From NCBI GenBank assembly GCA_049514735.1, contig JBEKUT010000162.1, positions 1-23,907 of the forward strand: a DNA stretch of 23,907 nucleotides, in the 5' to 3' direction. The position numbers and the translations under genes were made by a program. Positions within the stretch are counted from its first letter, which is position 1. Every line of letters starts with the position of its first letter. The notes under the pieces were generated by a model that saw only the letters and a program-made list of their open reading frames with translations, searched no databases and was not told the origin of the DNA. The DNA comes from JAICMB01 sp049514735 (GTDB taxonomy: Bacteria; Acidobacteriota; Terriglobia; Bryobacterales; Bryobacteraceae). Shown in pieces: positions 18,209-23,907 of this stretch.

Positions 18209-18505
18209 CTACTTTGCGATGTACGAAATTACGAGCGTGTAAAGGGCCAGCGATTCGATCAGCACCAGACCGAGAATAAGAGCGCCTCGTATGGCGGCTT
18301 GCGCGCCGGGGTTACGCGCCATGGCTTCGGTGGCGGAGGCGACGGCTTTTCCTTGACCGAGGCCGCAGAGGCCGGACGCAACGCCCATGGCGATGAAGGC
18401 CGCGGCCAAGTGATAGTCCGGCGATCCGCCGCCGGGTGTCTGTGCGAAGATCGGGCTGGCCAGCAGCATACATGCGATAGCCAGGAAGATTACTTTACGT
18501 GTCAT
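18209..18505 (-). CDS. atpE: ATP synthase F0 subunit c
   Basis: This 98-residue proteolipid forms the rotor ring of the ATP synthase. Residues 1-21 (MTRKVIFLAIACMLLASPIF) look like a cleavable signal peptide, followed by the two c-subunit helices. The polar loop is MARNPGAQ (residues 62-69), and the ion-carrying glutamate is Glu84 in LVLIESLALY. Gln51 (GLGQG) and Ser85 accompany it. The ATG at 18505 has AAAGGAGT 8 nt upstream and is preferred over the open frame back to 18550. It lies 93 nt after atpB. Confidence 0.95.
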   Translation of the reverse strand: MTRKVIFLAIACMLLASPIFAQTPGGGSPDYHLAAAFIAMGVASGLCGLGQGKAVASATEAMARNPGAQAAIRGALILGLVLIESLALYTLVISYIAK

Positions 18506-18512
18506 TCGAGTC

Positions 18513-18539
18513 ACTCCTTTATGGATTGTTCGCGAGGAG
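18513..18539 (-). promoter_or_regulatory. atpE ribosome binding site and facing CTCCT element
   Basis: The Shine-Dalgarno AAAGGAGT (18513-18520 on the minus strand) decides the atpE start. About 15 nt upstream in the same mRNA lies CCACCTCCTCG, whose CTCCT (18535-18539) could pair with AGGAG and hide the site. Pairing is only 5 bp, so the regulatory reading is speculative. Confidence 0.4.
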
Positions 18540-18598
18540 GTGGTTCCCAACCTGCCCTGGGGGACGGCGGGCTCACACTCGGAACGGATAATGCCGTA

Positions 18599-19327
18599 TT
18601 AATGTTCGTGCGCCACTGCCGATCCGACGTAAATCATTGTCAGCAGCATAAAGATATAAGCTTGTAAGAGAGCTACAAAGACATGCAGCCCCATGAAGAC
18701 CGCGGGTATCAACAAGTAAGTGAGTGACAGGAATGTCACTGTCACCATCTCACCGGCGAACATGTTGGCATAAAGACGAATGGTGAGTGAGAGCGGCCGC
18801 GCCAGGTGACTTATTAATTCAATCGGGATCAGGATGGGAGCGAGCCAGGGCATCGGTCCCGCAAAATGCGCGAGATACTTGCCGATGCCGTGTTCGCGGG
18901 CGCCCCAATAGTTATAAAGAAGGAACGTGCAGACAGCCAGACCGGCGGGCACGGCGGGCGTCATGGTGGGCGATTCGAAACCCGGAACGATCCCGATCAG
19001 GTTCATGAACAGAATAAAAATGAATAGCGCGCCGAAGTATGGAATGTACTTATTGCCATGCTCGATAGACTCATCCGTTTGGCCTTTGACGAACTCGTAG
19101 ACCAGCTCGAAGACATGCTGCAGGGAGCCCGGCTTATCCACCGACAGACGCGAGCGCAGGATCGCAAAGAGGACGACGATGATGGCCACTACCAGAAGCT
19201 CCATCGACAGCCAATTGCTCCAGGGATGGGCCGGGTTGTGCTGCCACTTTACGGCGTCCAGCACGGCATTCGCGGGTCCCGCCAGGATGCGGTTGAGGAG
19301 CGCGGTAAGCCACAATTCATGTTCCAT
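18599..19327 (-). CDS. atpB: ATP synthase F0 subunit a
   Basis: This 242-residue stator membrane protein forms the ion half-channels. The essential arginine is in the block ARPLSLTIRLYANMFAGE (about residue 180). Other family landmarks are YIPYFGALFIFILFMNLIGI and the final HVFVALLQAYIFMLLTMIYV. Five to six membrane segments are visible, and length is normal for bacteria. The start overlaps the atpI-like gene by 11 nt. Confidence 0.96.
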   Translation of the reverse strand: MEHELWLTALLNRILAGPANAVLDAVKWQHNPAHPWSNWLSMELLVVAIIVVLFAILRSRLSVDKPGSLQHVFELVYEFVKGQTDESIEHGNKYIPYFGALFIFILFMNLIGIVPGFESPTMTPAVPAGLAVCTFLLYNYWGAREHGIGKYLAHFAGPMPWLAPILIPIELISHLARPLSLTIRLYANMFAGEMVTVTFLSLTYLLIPAVFMGLHVFVALLQAYIFMLLTMIYVGSAVAHEH

Positions 19328-19685
19328 AAATCAGTTCGTAAATGATTGAGATAACGACGGCAACGGATGATACAAGCAGGCCGCAAAAGAGGGCCGCCGC
19401 CGGGACTTCCAAGTACCTAACTATAACATAGCCGGCCGCTGCCAACGCCGCGAAACGGACAATCCAATAACGTGTGGAACGCTTGGAGGGAGCGGCTCCC
19501 AACGCGTCTACTACTTTTTTCCAGCGCCAGAAACTGAGTGCCGATAATATCGCGCCAAGCAGGAATCCGATGCCGAAGGAAAGGCCTTTGAGGAATCCCG
19601 CAGCGATGGCTCCGATGGGGCCGAGGGCGAGGATGAGATAGGCGATGCGGCGGACGCTTCTTTCGTAGGTGCCGGCCGGGGTCAT
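19317..19685 (-). CDS. AtpI-like ATP synthase accessory membrane protein
   Basis: This 122-residue protein has four predicted membrane helices in two pairs (IAYLILALGPIGAIAAGFL, GIGFLLGAILSALSFWRW; FAALAAAGYVIVRYL, AALFCGLLVSSVAVVISII). Size, topology and position directly upstream of atpB fit ATP synthase subunit I, thought to help c-ring assembly. Sequence conservation in this family is low, so the call relies heavily on context. It overlaps atpZ by 4 nt (ATGA). Confidence 0.75.
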   Translation of the reverse strand: MTPAGTYERSVRRIAYLILALGPIGAIAAGFLKGLSFGIGFLLGAILSALSFWRWKKVVDALGAAPSKRSTRYWIVRFAALAAAGYVIVRYLEVPAAALFCGLLVSSVAVVISIIYELIYGT

Positions 19686-19885
19686 TTCTCCGGCTTTGTT
19701 TCGCGGATCAGATCGATGAAGCCGGCCGCGATTCCCAGCAACAGGAAGATGAAAGTTAGAAAATGCGTGTTGAAAAGTTTATCCAAGCCTTTTCCGATGA
19801 GATAGCCGACGAGTGTGCAGGAGGGAAGAACGAAGGCCAGTCCCAGATATTTTCCATATTGCTGCCATTGGCCGTCTTTGGGCAT
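19682..19885 (-). CDS. AtpZ-like small membrane protein
   Basis: This 67-residue protein has two membrane helices (YLGLAFVLPSCTLVGYLIGK and FLTFIFLLLGIAAGFIDLI) and short charged ends. The G-Y-L-I-G-K pattern in helix 1 and G-I-A-A-G-F in helix 2 match the AtpZ/ATPase_gene1 family found at the head of atp operons. It has been linked to Mg/Ca transport or enzyme assembly. Its ATG immediately follows the hemD stop (TAAATG), so it is translationally coupled to hemD. Confidence 0.75.
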   Translation of the reverse strand: MPKDGQWQQYGKYLGLAFVLPSCTLVGYLIGKGLDKLFNTHFLTFIFLLLGIAAGFIDLIRETKPEK

Positions 19886-20707
19886 TTATCCGCGCTTTCG
19901 TTTTAGGATGGCTTGGGCCTGATCCGCTGTTTCTTTGACGAAGAATCCCATCTTTGGATGCGTGGGGACGATGTCGGGCTCGACGCCGTACTCCTGCAGC
20001 GCTTCTGTTGTGGTGGGTCCGATGGATGCGACGACGACGTCTTTGAATCCGGCGCGGACGGCATCGGCGATGCCTTCCTCGGCAGCCACTTGCATCAGGT
20101 GAGCGATCTGAATGGAAGTGGTGAACATGATGACATCGACATTGGCGGCCGCCAGACGTTTGGCCGCTTCGCGGAGCGGGATGGTGTCGTGCGGAAGGTC
20201 CCACTCGTAGACTCGGACGGGCGTGACATCTGCGCCACGGGTTTTCAGGGCGTCTAGAAGTTCGACGTTGCGTTTGCCGTATTCTTGAACGGCGATTCGC
20301 TTTTCGGGACGACCGGCGGTGACGTGGAGAACCTCGTGCCAGGTGTTTGGTTCGGGCGCGGTGAGGGTGATCGGCACGTTCATCTCGCGTAATGCGGCGA
20401 CCGGTTTGGGACCACGCGCGACTGTCGTTAGGCTTCGCAGAGCTTCGGCGAAACGGCCGGAACCGTACTTCGAATCCAGAACGCGGTTCAGCGCCCGCGT
20501 GCCGACACCGGTGAGGAGAATCATCATGTCGAAATCGCCGGCGAAGAGGCGCTCCGCGAAATCGAAGGCCTCGGTGTTGTTCTCAAGAGGCACTTCTCGA
20601 ACGGCGGGGGCGACGAAGGGAGAGCCTCCGTTGCGGCGGATCAACTCGCCCATTTCGGTGGCGCGGCGGCTTTCGAATGAGATGACGCGGAGGCCGTCGA
20701 GAGGCAT
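19886..20707 (-). CDS. hemD: uroporphyrinogen-III synthase
   Basis: This 273-residue enzyme closes hydroxymethylbilane to uroporphyrinogen III. The opening LRVISFESRRATEMGELIRRNGG and the segment DMMILLTGVGTRAL match the two-domain HemD fold. So do AALREMNVPITLTAPEPNTW, VRVYEWDLP, and the late motif VVASIGPTTTEALQEYGVEPD. HemD sequences are poorly conserved, but this set is characteristic. It heads the run into the atp genes and is divergent from the DUF429-PdxH gene, with under 40 bp between the starts. Confidence 0.88.
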   Translation of the reverse strand: MPLDGLRVISFESRRATEMGELIRRNGGSPFVAPAVREVPLENNTEAFDFAERLFAGDFDMMILLTGVGTRALNRVLDSKYGSGRFAEALRSLTTVARGPKPVAALREMNVPITLTAPEPNTWHEVLHVTAGRPEKRIAVQEYGKRNVELLDALKTRGADVTPVRVYEWDLPHDTIPLREAAKRLAAANVDVIMFTTSIQIAHLMQVAAEEGIADAVRAGFKDVVVASIGPTTTEALQEYGVEPDIVPTHPKMGFFVKETADQAQAILKRKRG

Positions 20708-20746
20708 CGCTCTCAGGTTAACGCGTTACGTTGGATGCGGGACGCC

Positions 20747-22069
20747 ATGCGCTTTATCGGAATCGATTTTGGGTGGGAGGGAAAGCCGAGCGGTGTTGCG
20801 GCGCTCGATTGGAATGGAAGTTCGCTGCGCTTGGTTAGGCTGGATCGTTTAGAAGATGAGATTGTCGCTTGGGTGGAGCGGGAAGCGGGCGCGGATGCCG
20901 TGGTTGGGATCGACGCACCGATTGTGATTCGGAATCTGACGGGTATGCGCGATGCGGATAAGCTGGCGCATTCGATGTATGGGAAGTATCATGCGGGCGC
21001 GTATCCGGCGAGCCAGGCTCGAAGGTTTTGGAAGCGTACGACCGGGTTGAGCGACGCTCTGTTGAAGCTTGGCTTTCAGCACGGCGATACGTCGACGCCG
21101 CGCTCGCGTGGGCGGTTTCAGATTGAAGTGCATCCGCATGCGGCGGTGGTGCAGTTGTTTGGGCTGGATCGGATCGTGAAATACAAGCGCGGCGTTCTAG
21201 CTGCGCGTGCGGCTGAACTGGGGCGGTTGCGGCAGCTCATTTTGGAGAAAGCGCGGTTTCTGACGCCGCCGCTGTTGTTGGAAGATCTGCCGGCGGTGGC
21301 GTCGAATGGGCGGGATTTGAAGGCGGCTGAGGATCGCATCGATGCGGTGACGTGCGCTTATGTGGCGGCGTATTGGTGGTATTGGGGACGCGAGTGTTGC
21401 GAGGTTCTCGGGGATGCGGCGAAGGGATACATCGTTGTTCCGAAGCGGCGCGCTGCGAAGTTGGAGCCGGGGGATTTGCGGGAGAGTGAGGTTAGAGCCG
21501 ATCCGATCGTTCAGTTCGAGCGCTGGTTTTCCGATGCGCGTGCTACGGGCCGGAAGGAACCGAATGCCATGACGCTAGCCACGGCGGATGCGCGCGGTTT
21601 TCCCGATGCCCGCACGGTGCTGCTGAAGGGCGTTGAAGATGGCGAGTTCATTTTCTATACGAATTATGAGAGCGCCAAGGGACGTGAGTTGTTCGAGAAT
21701 CCGCATGCTACGCTGCTGTTTTTTTGGCCGGAGTTGGAGAGGCAGGTGCGGATTCGCGGGGATGTTGAGCGAACTTCACGCGAGGAGTCTGAGGCGTATT
21801 TTCGGACTCGGCCGTTGGGGAGTCAATTGGGGGCTTGGGCTTCGCGGCAGAGTTCAGTGATTCTGAATCGCGAAGCGTTGGAGAGGCGGGTTGTCGAGCT
21901 GGAACACGAGTATCAGGGAAGGGAAGTTCCGACGCCTCCGTTTTGGGGTGGGTATCGGGTGCGGCCTGCGAGTATTGAGTTTTGGCAAGGGCGTCCCAAC
22001 CGTTTGCATGACCGTCTGCTTTATGTTCGCGACGGGGAGCGGTGGCGGTTAGAACGGCTTGCGCCGTAG
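20747..22069 (+). CDS. pdxH: fusion of DUF429 domain and pyridoxamine 5'-phosphate oxidase
   Basis: This is a 440-residue, two-part protein. Residues 1 to about 228 are a DUF429 domain: MRFIGIDFGWEGKPSGVAAL, then AVVGIDAPIVIRN, RFQIEVHPHAAVVQLFG, and DRIDAVTCAYVAAYW, an RNase H-like fold of unknown function. From about residue 240 there is a full-length PdxH, which oxidises PNP/PMP to pyridoxal 5'-phosphate with FMN. It has RADPIVQFERWF, ARTVLLKG, FIFYTNYESAKG, LERQVRIRG, GAWASRQSS, PTPPFWGGYRV, and the terminal RLHDRLL to RLAP. No stop or good internal start separates them. The ATG at 20747 has GGGA nearby; another ATG is at 20735. Confidence 0.88.
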   Translation: MRFIGIDFGWEGKPSGVAALDWNGSSLRLVRLDRLEDEIVAWVEREAGADAVVGIDAPIVIRNLTGMRDADKLAHSMYGKYHAGAYPASQARRFWKRTTGLSDALLKLGFQHGDTSTPRSRGRFQIEVHPHAAVVQLFGLDRIVKYKRGVLAARAAELGRLRQLILEKARFLTPPLLLEDLPAVASNGRDLKAAEDRIDAVTCAYVAAYWWYWGRECCEVLGDAAKGYIVVPKRRAAKLEPGDLRESEVRADPIVQFERWFSDARATGRKEPNAMTLATADARGFPDARTVLLKGVEDGEFIFYTNYESAKGRELFENPHATLLFFWPELERQVRIRGDVERTSREESEAYFRTRPLGSQLGAWASRQSSVILNREALERRVVELEHEYQGREVPTPPFWGGYRVRPASIEFWQGRPNRLHDRLLYVRDGERWRLERLAP

Positions 22070-22081
22070 TTTCTAAAGAAG

Positions 22082-22112
22082 AGGCAGACCACGCAAGGCG
22101 ATGGTCTGCCCT
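22082..22112. terminator. hairpin between convergent pdxH and spy-like genes
   Basis: GGCAGACC (22083-22090) pairs with GGTCTGCC (22103-22110), with a second short CGC/GCG stem inside the loop. On the minus strand TCTTCTTT follows, so it can act as a terminator for the spy-like gene and as a barrier for the converging pdxH transcript. Arms resemble the hairpin after atpE. Confidence 0.65.
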
Positions 22113-22116
22113 ACTG

Positions 22117-22542
22117 TTAGCTGTTGGATTGGGCTGGCCGGCGATGCGACTTGAAGAACTGGTGCATACTGTCCGCCTTCGCCTTTTGATCCGGCGTCAA
22201 CGTTGCATAGAACTTCTCGAAAGCATGGGCCCGGATGGCCGCGGCCTGCGCCATCAACGGGGCTTGCGCCTGCGTGATCTGGTCGATCTGGGCGTCGTTG
22301 CCGGACTTGATTGCCGCTTGCAGCGCTTGACGGCTCTGCTTCAGTTGCTCACGGATAGGCGCGGCAGCTTCGCGGGCCTGGGCCCGAATCGCTTTGGCTT
22401 GGGCCTGCTGATCGGGTGTCAGATTCAGATACGCCGCCATGCGCTGGGCCGGCTGCCTCGGCGTGGTTGCCGCGCTCTGCGCGAAGATCACGCCACCGGT
22501 CAATAATGCCAACCCTGCAAGTTGAGTCAATTTGTTTTTCAT
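22117..22542 (-). CDS. Spy/CpxP-like periplasmic LTXXQ protein
   Basis: This is a 141-residue exported protein. Residues 1-21 form a signal peptide (MKNKLTQLAGLALLTGGVIF, cut near AQ). The rest is helical and Ala/Gln-rich, with the two family motifs LNLTPDQQAQAKAI (about residue 40) and ATLTPDQKAKAD (about 114). Spy and CpxP relatives are periplasmic chaperones or stress sensors, often metal- or envelope-stress-linked. The actual role here is unknown. An AGGAGG is present but 13 nt before the ATG, wider than usual. The gene ends at a hairpin shared with the converging pdxH fusion. Confidence 0.8.
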   Translation of the reverse strand: MKNKLTQLAGLALLTGGVIFAQSAATTPRQPAQRMAAYLNLTPDQQAQAKAIRAQAREAAAPIREQLKQSRQALQAAIKSGNDAQIDQITQAQAPLMAQAAAIRAHAFEKFYATLTPDQKAKADSMHQFFKSHRRPAQSNS

Positions 22543-22611
22543 TTGGATTTTCGATCCTCCTACCTATAGGAACGAGGCAAATCGAAATTCGACAGTAAAG
22601 TCTTGTAATCG

Positions 22612-23907
22612 TCAGCGGGCGTAGATGACGCTGTCGAAGGCGGAGAGGTCGGCGGGGATTTCGGAGGCGTCGTGGTAGGGCTTCAGATGGGTTCGCGGGA
22701 AGTAGTAGTGGATCATGGGAAGATCGCTGGCGGGGACGAGCAGGCGTTTGTCCGTGAGGTGCTTTTGGCGGATCATGTCGAGCAGCGCGTAGGCGTGGGG
22801 ATTGTGAATTGGGTGGCGCTCCTGCAGGACGTTGTAGCTGGTGACGAACATCGCGGCGGCGATTAACCCGACGCCGGTGTAGCGAACGGCGGGCGGGAAG
22901 TTTACGAGCCAGATTGCTGTGGTGAACGCGGCGAATAAGACGATCGCGGGCCAGAGCGGGAGGATGTAGCGCGGGGTTTGTGTGTTCACTCGTAAGATGG
23001 CGAGGAACATCGATACGCCGTAGATCGCGAACGGCATCAGGATGGGCGACCACGGCACGCGCCGCATCGCGATCAGCAAGATTGAGAACGCCAGCATGAT
23101 CCAGGGAATTGGCGAAGTCTGGAATCGGAGCAGCCAGGTCTGCCAGACCGTGACGTCGCTGCCCCAAGCGTTTTTACGAAACATCGCCAGGTAGGCCATG
23201 AACAGGTAGGCTTTGATAAACGAGAGTTTGAAGATTGCGGCGGGCCAGACGATCAGGATCGAGATTAGAAACGCGGCGGCGGATTTGACGGCGAACGAGA
23301 GGCTCGGCTGGAGTTGTTCGCGGATGAGATGGCCGCAGATGAGGAGCGTTGCGACCAGGGCGAAGGCGACTTCTAGAGTGCAGGCGGCAAGTGCGGTCGC
23401 GACGATGGCGGCGTACCAATGACGTTGCGAGGCGAGTAATAGGAGCGCGGCGACAACGCACAAAACGAACAATTCGTGGGGCGCTAATTCGGGGCTGTTG
23501 ATGACCGGGAAGCTCCAGAGATAGACCATGGCAGCCAGCGTGGCGGCGAGCTGGTCCGCCGGTTTGGGCAGGAGCCACAATGCGCCGAAGTACATGAGCA
23601 GCGCGGTTGCGATGGCGAGCGCGTAGTTCAGTGCGCGCATCGATTGTTCGTCCCAGGCGAACGGCTTGAGTAAGGTTAGCCAATCGATGTAGAGGGGGCC
23701 GTGCCAATGGCGATAAAAGACGACGTCGTTGGTGTTGCGGATCAACTCCGACAGATCCGACCGCTGGCTCTTGTCGCGGCCGCGCCCAAGGCCGATCTTC
23801 AGGAACTCGGGCAGGGGCAGAGTTGGCGAGTCGAGCCAGTTGGCTTGGGGGCCGAGCGAGACGGCGTACAAGTAGTCGGCTTCGTCGTAGGTGTACGGGC
23901 CCCAGAT
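22612..23907 (-). CDS. GT-C type membrane glycosyltransferase (5' partial)
   Basis: The frame is open to the window edge, so the N-terminus is missing; at least 431 residues are present. At the edge it reads GPYTYDEADYLYAVSLG, the DE-containing periplasmic loop that carries the catalytic acid in ArnT/PMT-like lipid-linked sugar transferases. About ten membrane helices follow (e.g. YALAIATALLMYFGALWLL, FAVKSAAAFLISILIVWPA). A soluble C-terminal tail follows (LLVPASDLPMIHYYFP). It probably moves a sugar from a polyprenyl-phosphate donor; acceptor unknown. A TTG at 23871 would be a false start, because the conserved loop lies upstream of it. Confidence 0.75.
   Translation of the reverse strand: MWGPYTYDEADYLYAVSLGPQANWLDSPTLPLPEFLKIGLGRGRDKSQRSDLSELIRNTNDVVFYRHWHGPLYIDWLTLLKPFAWDEQSMRALNYALAIATALLMYFGALWLLPKPADQLAATLAAMVYLWSFPVINSPELAPHELFVLCVVAALLLLASQRHWYAAIVATALAACTLEVAFALVATLLICGHLIREQLQPSLSFAVKSAAAFLISILIVWPAAIFKLSFIKAYLFMAYLAMFRKNAWGSDVTVWQTWLLRFQTSPIPWIMLAFSILLIAMRRVPWSPILMPFAIYGVSMFLAILRVNTQTPRYILPLWPAIVLFAAFTTAIWLVNFPPAVRYTGVGLIAAAMFVTSYNVLQERHPIHNPHAYALLDMIRQKHLTDKRLLVPASDLPMIHYYFPRTHLKPYHDASEIPADLSAFDSVIYAR

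Noticed and set aside
22349..23167. 272-codon minus-strand frame across the spy-like and glycosyltransferase genes
   Set aside because: It is Arg/Pro/His-rich, overlaps both genes in another frame, and has no domain pattern.

Overview
The window looks like a GC-rich bacterial chromosome, most likely an Acidobacteriota member of the Bryobacterales/Solibacter type. That is inferred, not proven. The clues are a secreted VWFA-related protein of the kind abundant in Acidobacteria, an ATP synthase c subunit with a cleavable-looking leader, short hairpin repeats scattered between genes, and the overall codon and GC style. No rRNA, tRNA, CRISPR array or insertion sequence was seen.

Layout. 1-4.3 kb (+ strand): a secreted VWA protein, a RelE/ParE-type toxin-antitoxin pair, a small unknown ORF, a cytidylate-kinase-like protein, and a DHA2-type drug exporter whose start overlaps the kinase gene. 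4.4-13.7 kb (- strand): a long housekeeping run read in the order rimP, nusA, infB, ylxP (DUF503), rbfA, apbE, hemE, hemG. It couples transcription/translation factors to an FMN transferase and late tetrapyrrole synthesis. It is preceded by a -10-like box and a terminator-like hairpin in the leader. hemG is bracketed by two inverted copies of a 24-bp repeat, and one copy encodes the end of HemG.

13.7-17.2 kb (- strand): an accessory-looking cassette of three tightly packed genes, more AT-rich than its surroundings. They encode an unrecognised 287-residue protein with a weak resemblance to DUF3626/ADP-ribosyltransferase-like proteins, an unrecognised 205-residue helical protein, and an ATPase with a KGGVGR variant P-loop followed by an alpha-helical repeat region. 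The ATPase gene seems to have a short tail left in another frame. This is the best candidate in the window for an undescribed (possibly conflict or defence) system, but function is not demonstrated.

17.2-20.7 kb (- strand): hemD, atpZ-like, atpI-like, atpB and atpE in one overlapping run, then a DapA-superfamily aldolase resembling 4-hydroxy-2-oxoglutarate aldolase. Only part of the ATP synthase is encoded here (no F1 genes). 20.7-23.9 kb: a + strand fusion of a DUF429 (RNase H-like) domain to a complete pyridoxamine 5'-phosphate oxidase, a Spy/CpxP-like periplasmic protein (- strand), and a membrane glycosyltransferase (- strand) whose 5' end lies beyond the window.
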